This document shows positions 59,831-64,000 of a DNA stretch of 64,000 bases, in pieces (within the stretch, counting starts at the first letter, position 1; each line of letters starts with the position of its first letter). The stretch is from Emydura subglobosa (taxonomy: Eukaryota > Chordata > Testudines > Chelidae). Below the pieces are notes generated by a model that worked only from the letters and a program-made list of their open reading frames with translations, was not told the DNA's origin and ran no database searches. A program made the translations under genes and the position numbers. Location of the stretch: NCBI GenBank assembly GCA_007922225.1, contig ML680003.1, positions 62,001 to 126,000 of the forward strand, in the 5' to 3' direction.

Positions 59831-61157
59831 ACACAGGAGGGCAAGACCAACTCCCCCAAAGCTCCTGCCAATCTAACATGAAGGGCAATTCCTTCTTGAC
59901 CCCAAATCTGATAATCAGTTACATCCGGAGCATGTAAACAAAACACACCAGCATCTAAAGCAACTCTGGTGTGAGACCAGGGTTGCCAGATTTGGTTGGA
60001 CATATTCATGGAAGTTTTATCACATGTCAATCTTTAATTAAAGAGTAATCTTTAAGTCGATGCGCTCTCTTTTGGTCTGCAGCACCCTCCACTGACTGCT
60101 TGATGCATTGCAAGGGGAGGGAAAGGAGTGCCAGCTGCTACATAATTGCTGCCTCCCTGCAAAGCTCGACTGCCTTTGCTTGAACCTATAGGGGTGTCTG
60201 GCAAAGGACGACCCCTTAACCTTTTGAAATATGTTCAGCTGTCAGACTGAAAAGGTTGGGTGCTCCTGTTCTAACTCGTCTAGTCTGATAACAAGGTATA
60301 ATCTACATTCTACACGAACACACTGGGGGGTTTCTGGAAGCTGGATCATGTGAGAGATTTATGAATCTATTACTGCTTCCTGTGTTAGAGAGCATACTCA
60401 TTTAGCTCAAGCTGCAGCAAGTGACACTTTTTTTTTTTTTTTTTAATCCAGAGGCCCCAGGTTCAAACCCCACTCATGACCTGAAGATAGAAATTAGTAG
60501 GTTTGGCTACCTATGACTAATTTCACAGTAGTTAGTGTAATTCCACCTGGAGTTGACAGGCTCCATGGATGACCTTTTAGCTGGCAGGGGCAAAGGCTGC
60601 AGAGAGAAGGCCAGCATGAGACACATTCCCAGCCAGGAAGCCATTGTTCCTGCTTTGGGTGATGGCTGCAGACAGAGCAGGAGCCAGCAGAATTAAATAG
60701 TGTCATATCACATGGAGTGCCTCTAGTGGCAAGCTAAGGTATACGCACAGGACTACTGCAGTTTCTGAACTCAGGCCTGGTCTACACTGGCGACGGAGGG
60801 GGACGTGATGTCACATTGATCTCCTAAGGCCTGTGTCTACACTGGCAGGGTAGTTCCGTTGATTTAAAGCGCAGCAAAAATCAATGTAATGAAACGACCT
60901 TTGCAAGTGGCTTAGCGCGTAAATAAAATGTCATAGGTCAACTTTGCGTCAGTGTAGACAGAGTGTAACATAATTCGATGTTAATGGCCTCTGGGAGGTT
61001 TCCCAGAATGCCCCGATGTGACCGCTCTGGACATTCATGCTCTGTTGTTATGTGGCCACGCAACCCGGAAATGGCCCCTCCCCTCATGCCCTGGGAACAT
61101 TTGAATGTTCATTTCCTGTGCAGCCAGCATGGAGAGAGCTTTGTAGCTGAACTCGTC

Positions 61158-62705
61158 ATGGCTACTGCAAGGCCCAAACGTGCTCCAGCATGGAGTCAAG
61201 CAGAGGTCTTAGATCTCATTGGTTTGTGAGGCGAGGAATCCGTTATGGCTCAGCTCCGAGCCAGCAAAAGAAATTTGGACATTTACAGCAAGATATCCCA
61301 GGACATGTTGGAGAAGGGGCACACCATGCTGCCGCGTGAAGATCAAGGAGCAACGGCAGACATATAAAAAAGCCAAGGGAAGCTAACAGCTCTTCTGGCT
61401 CTTCACCCAAAACATGCCGCTTCTACGAGGAGCTGCATGCAATTCTTGGCGGCGACCCCACCACGGTGCTGCCACACAGCATTGATACCTCTGCTGGATC
61501 CCAGTCCAGGGAGAATGATGAGGATTCCATGGACAAGGAGGAGGACAAGGACAGCAGGGTGCAGGAGAGCGAGGTGTCTGATCTCCCAGACAGTAAGGAC
61601 CTATTCCCGACCCCAGGGTAGTCCAGCAACACACATGACAGCAATAATGATCCCAGGGAAGACACATCTGGTGAGGTTTTTTTTTCCTTCTTAGCAACTA
61701 TGTCCTTTGAAATGGGGGGGAAGAGATTTCAAGGGTTTAGTGGACTTTATGGGGTCATTACTCCTGGAACAGATTATTTATGTGCAGAGGTATGCTGTGA
61801 GAATCATCCGTTGATATCTCAAGGAAACTTGCATGACGGTAATCTGTTATCCTTTGCACAAGGTTTCAGGGGAAGGGAAGGGGGACAGCCTTGTTTCTTC
61901 CTCCAGGGTAGGATACTTTGCCGTGCCATGCTGCAATCAAGTGAGCTGGAATCATGGCGGAACACAGCATAGCAGGATAAGGGCCAGGCTGGTATCCTGC
62001 TGCGTACAGCAAATCTTCCCTTTCCTACTGCGTTACCGTCAGGAGACTGATATCGTTTATGGTCACCTAGGTAAGACGGCACATGTTTAAAGTACCTGAG
62101 CTATACAGCCGATACCTGTACCTCTCTATTCCCCTTTATATTGTCCTATTGAGTCCCTTAAATAATTTTGCTATGGTATCTGATGAGGCTATTAACTCGC
62201 CCGCACTGTCCTCAGAGCCACTGTGGCCACCTTGTCCCAAAACGGTCATCTTAATTAAACCGGGGTGCCCGGTCACCCCTCTCATGCAGGGCATTTGAAA
62301 TGAGCTTTTAAGAGGTCATTAATCCTCTCTATAGCACAGTAAAGTGACCTTGGCTTACCATCTCTGTAACAGCACAGTGAGCCGACCCTTCTGAGATGTT
62401 CAGAATGGATGTGGGTCTGGCTTAGTCTTGTGCACACTAACGGGAGTATTTTATACATTGCTGCAGTTGCTTCATTTTCCTGGGTCTGCTAACAGTGGCA
62501 ACATTGGGCATTCTTTTTGTTCTGTAAACACCTCGGTCTTGGCCCCCCCAGAACTGCTGCAGAAAGACTATCGAAGATCAGAAAGAGGGAAAAAAAATCC
62601 CGGGACGACATGTTTGGCAAGGTCATGAATGCCTCCGTGGCCACTGACACAGAGGTCCAAGCGTGGTGGCTTACCTGGTCCCAGAACATGAACGGGGAGA
62701 ATTGA
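61158..62705 (+). pseudogene. Broken MYB/SANT-like DNA-binding protein of the Harbinger element
   Basis: The frame starts MATARPKRAPAWSQAEVLDL. A TGA at 61227-61229 stands where this family has a tryptophan (LIxLW). The reading then continues through EESVMAQLRASKRNLDIYS, SQDMLEKGH, a frameshift, CRFYEELHAILGGDPTT and an Asp/Glu/Ser-rich linker to about 61620. A further piece, TAAERLSKIRKREKKSRDD, lies at about 62550-62700 after roughly 900 bases of interruption. In autonomous elements this partner protein binds DNA and helps import the transposase; here it cannot be made intact. Confidence 0.75.
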
Positions 62706-63189
62706 AGACCAATGCAGGAGCATGATCGCAGTACCCAGCAGGAGATGCTGAGAATCATACATGATTAGGCAGACATCCTCAGATGGCTTGTGGAGCTTCA
62801 GGAGGAGTGGTGGCCAGACAGAGTCCCACTGGAGTCCCTCCAGAATGCTCCTCTGCCTATGATTTTGCTGCCTTCATTCTCCTACACCGTCACGTGGAAA
62901 ATGGCCAGGCTGCAGTATGTGGTGCACTCCGGCCCAGTGGAGGCAAGTAGAAAGCAGCGGCGGCCACACTGACAGCTGTCCTGCAAGAAACCACGCTACC
63001 CCTTGAGACTGTGAATGAACAGCCGTCGCTCCCACCGACTTGAATGTTCATAAATAAAAGTTTTACATCATTTCACTACATGTCTCTTTATTCATTCATA
63101 GATTGTGTTGGGATGGCTTTGGAGGGAACTGATACTGATGGTAGGGGGGATGGTAAGCAAAGGCACAAAACATACAGAAACAGAAAACA

Positions 63190-64000
63190 TTACTTCATCT
63201 CATTGCAGAACCTGGTTTTCAATGCTTCCTGAAGGTGAAGCGCTCCATGGTTGGCTCTGAGTATATTGCTGACATCTGGCTGCTCAAAATTGGCGGCCAG
63301 TCTTTCTGCCTCCACAGCCCAGCCCTGGGGGAACCTTTCCCCTTTCGCTTCACACACATTATGAAGAACACAGCATGCAGATATAACTGATGGGATGTTC
63401 TTTTCAGTCATGTCCTGCCTAGTAAGGAGACATCTCCATCTGGCCTTTAAACACCCAAAAGCACATTCCACCACCATTCTGCAAGTGCTTAGCCTGTTAT
63501 TAAAATGCTCCTTCTCACTGTCAAGGTGCCTGGTGTATGGCTTCATTAGCCAAGGGAGCAAGGGTTAAGCAGGATCCCCCACAATCACTATTGGCATTTC
63601 CACATCAATGTTAATTTTTTGGTCTGGGAAGAAAGTGCCCACCTGCATCTTAGAGAACAGCCCCGAGTTCCTAAATAAGCACACTTCATGCACCTTTACA
63701 GGCCACCCCACACACATGTCAGTAAAATGACCTTAGTGATCCATAAGGGCCTGCAGCACCATGGAAAAGTACCCCTTGCGGTTTATGTACTCGGTTGCTA
63801 GGTGGTCAGGCACTAAGATAGGAATGTGCTTTCCCCGCAGTTTGGGAACCCCTTCGCAGCAAACCTGTCCACTATGTCCTGAATATTTCCCAAAGTCACT
63901 ACCCTTTGTAGCAGAAGGGTATTGGTGGCCCTGCAGACTTGAATCACGGCAGCACCCACGGTACATTTACTGATTCCGAACTGATTTGCAACCGAGCAGT
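63190..64000 (-). pseudogene. Broken HARBI1-type DDE transposase, 5' part outside the window
   Basis: Read on the minus strand from 64000 the frame gives FGISKCTVGAAVIQVCRATN, then FAAKGFPNCG. A small deletion near 63829-63836 then shifts the frame and removes the expected IDG, the first catalytic Asp. The next frame continues HIPILVPDHLATEYINRKG to a TAA at 63733-63735, then GHFTDMCVGWPVKVHE and VEMPIVIVGDPA with the second Asp, a TAA at 63565-63567, and finally LLPWLMKPYT and MVVECAFG with the third acidic residue (Glu), ending at 63190. The domain is DDE_Tnp_4. It is not functional. Confidence 0.85.

Larger units (their letters stand above)
60828..64000. mobile_element. Decayed PIF/Harbinger transposon, right end outside the window
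   Basis: TAA at 60825-60827 precedes GGCCTGTGTCTACACTGG, a Harbinger-like left terminus; a second such start (GGCCTGGTCTACACT) lies at 60774. The element carries a MYB/SANT-like frame on + and a HARBI1-type transposase on -, in the convergent order of vertebrate Harbingers. Both are broken. Confidence 0.75.

Overview
The window is nuclear DNA from a vertebrate, most likely a non-avian sauropsid and probably a turtle. Genes are split by GT-AG introns. Half or more of the sequence is old transposon: CR1-like LINE tails in both directions, L2-like and RTE-like relics, core-SINE/MIR-like copies, hAT and PIF/Harbinger elements, and many short elements whose ends read GGTCTACACT or GGGTATGTCTACACT. 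The species call rests on my recognition of that repeat mix, not on a search.

Three protein-coding genes of immune type can be assembled with open frames and consistent splice phases. (1) A CLEC2/Blec-like type II C-type lectin on the + strand: five exons, 3065-9433, 199 residues. (2) A KLRB1 (NKR-P1)-like C-type lectin receptor on the - strand: six exons, 22022 down to 12800, 243 residues, with a cytoplasmic ITIM-like tyrosine. Genes 1 and 2 converge, with their stop codons 3.4 kb apart. They look like a linked receptor/ligand pair of the NKR-P1/CLEC2 kind, comparable to the B-NK/B-lec pair of the chicken MHC. (3) A small type I membrane protein on the + strand: four exons, 36036-41117, 187 residues. 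It has one V-like immunoglobulin domain, a glutamate inside the membrane span and almost no cytoplasmic tail. I cannot name this gene.

Directly downstream of gene 3 is a processed, intronless ribosomal protein S23 retrocopy (41372-41821) with a poly(A) tail. It is still open but has a shifted C-terminus. From about 42 kb to the end I find no complete host gene. A possible lone first coding exon lies at 56007-56091. The rest is repeats, including a relic LINE 3' end (59250-59830, - strand). The right-hand 3 kb is a decayed Harbinger transposon carrying a MYB/SANT-like frame (+) and a HARBI1-type transposase (-) that runs off the window.

Layout: 1-2 kb CpG-rich start, minisatellite and LTR-like sequence; 3-9.4 kb CLEC2-like gene; 9.4-12.8 kb short intergenic region; 12.8-22.0 kb KLRB1-like gene; 22-36 kb repeats with nested hAT and Harbinger insertions; 36-41.1 kb Ig-domain gene; 41.3-41.9 kb RPS23 retrocopy; 42-60.8 kb repeat-rich desert; 60.8-64 kb Harbinger element.
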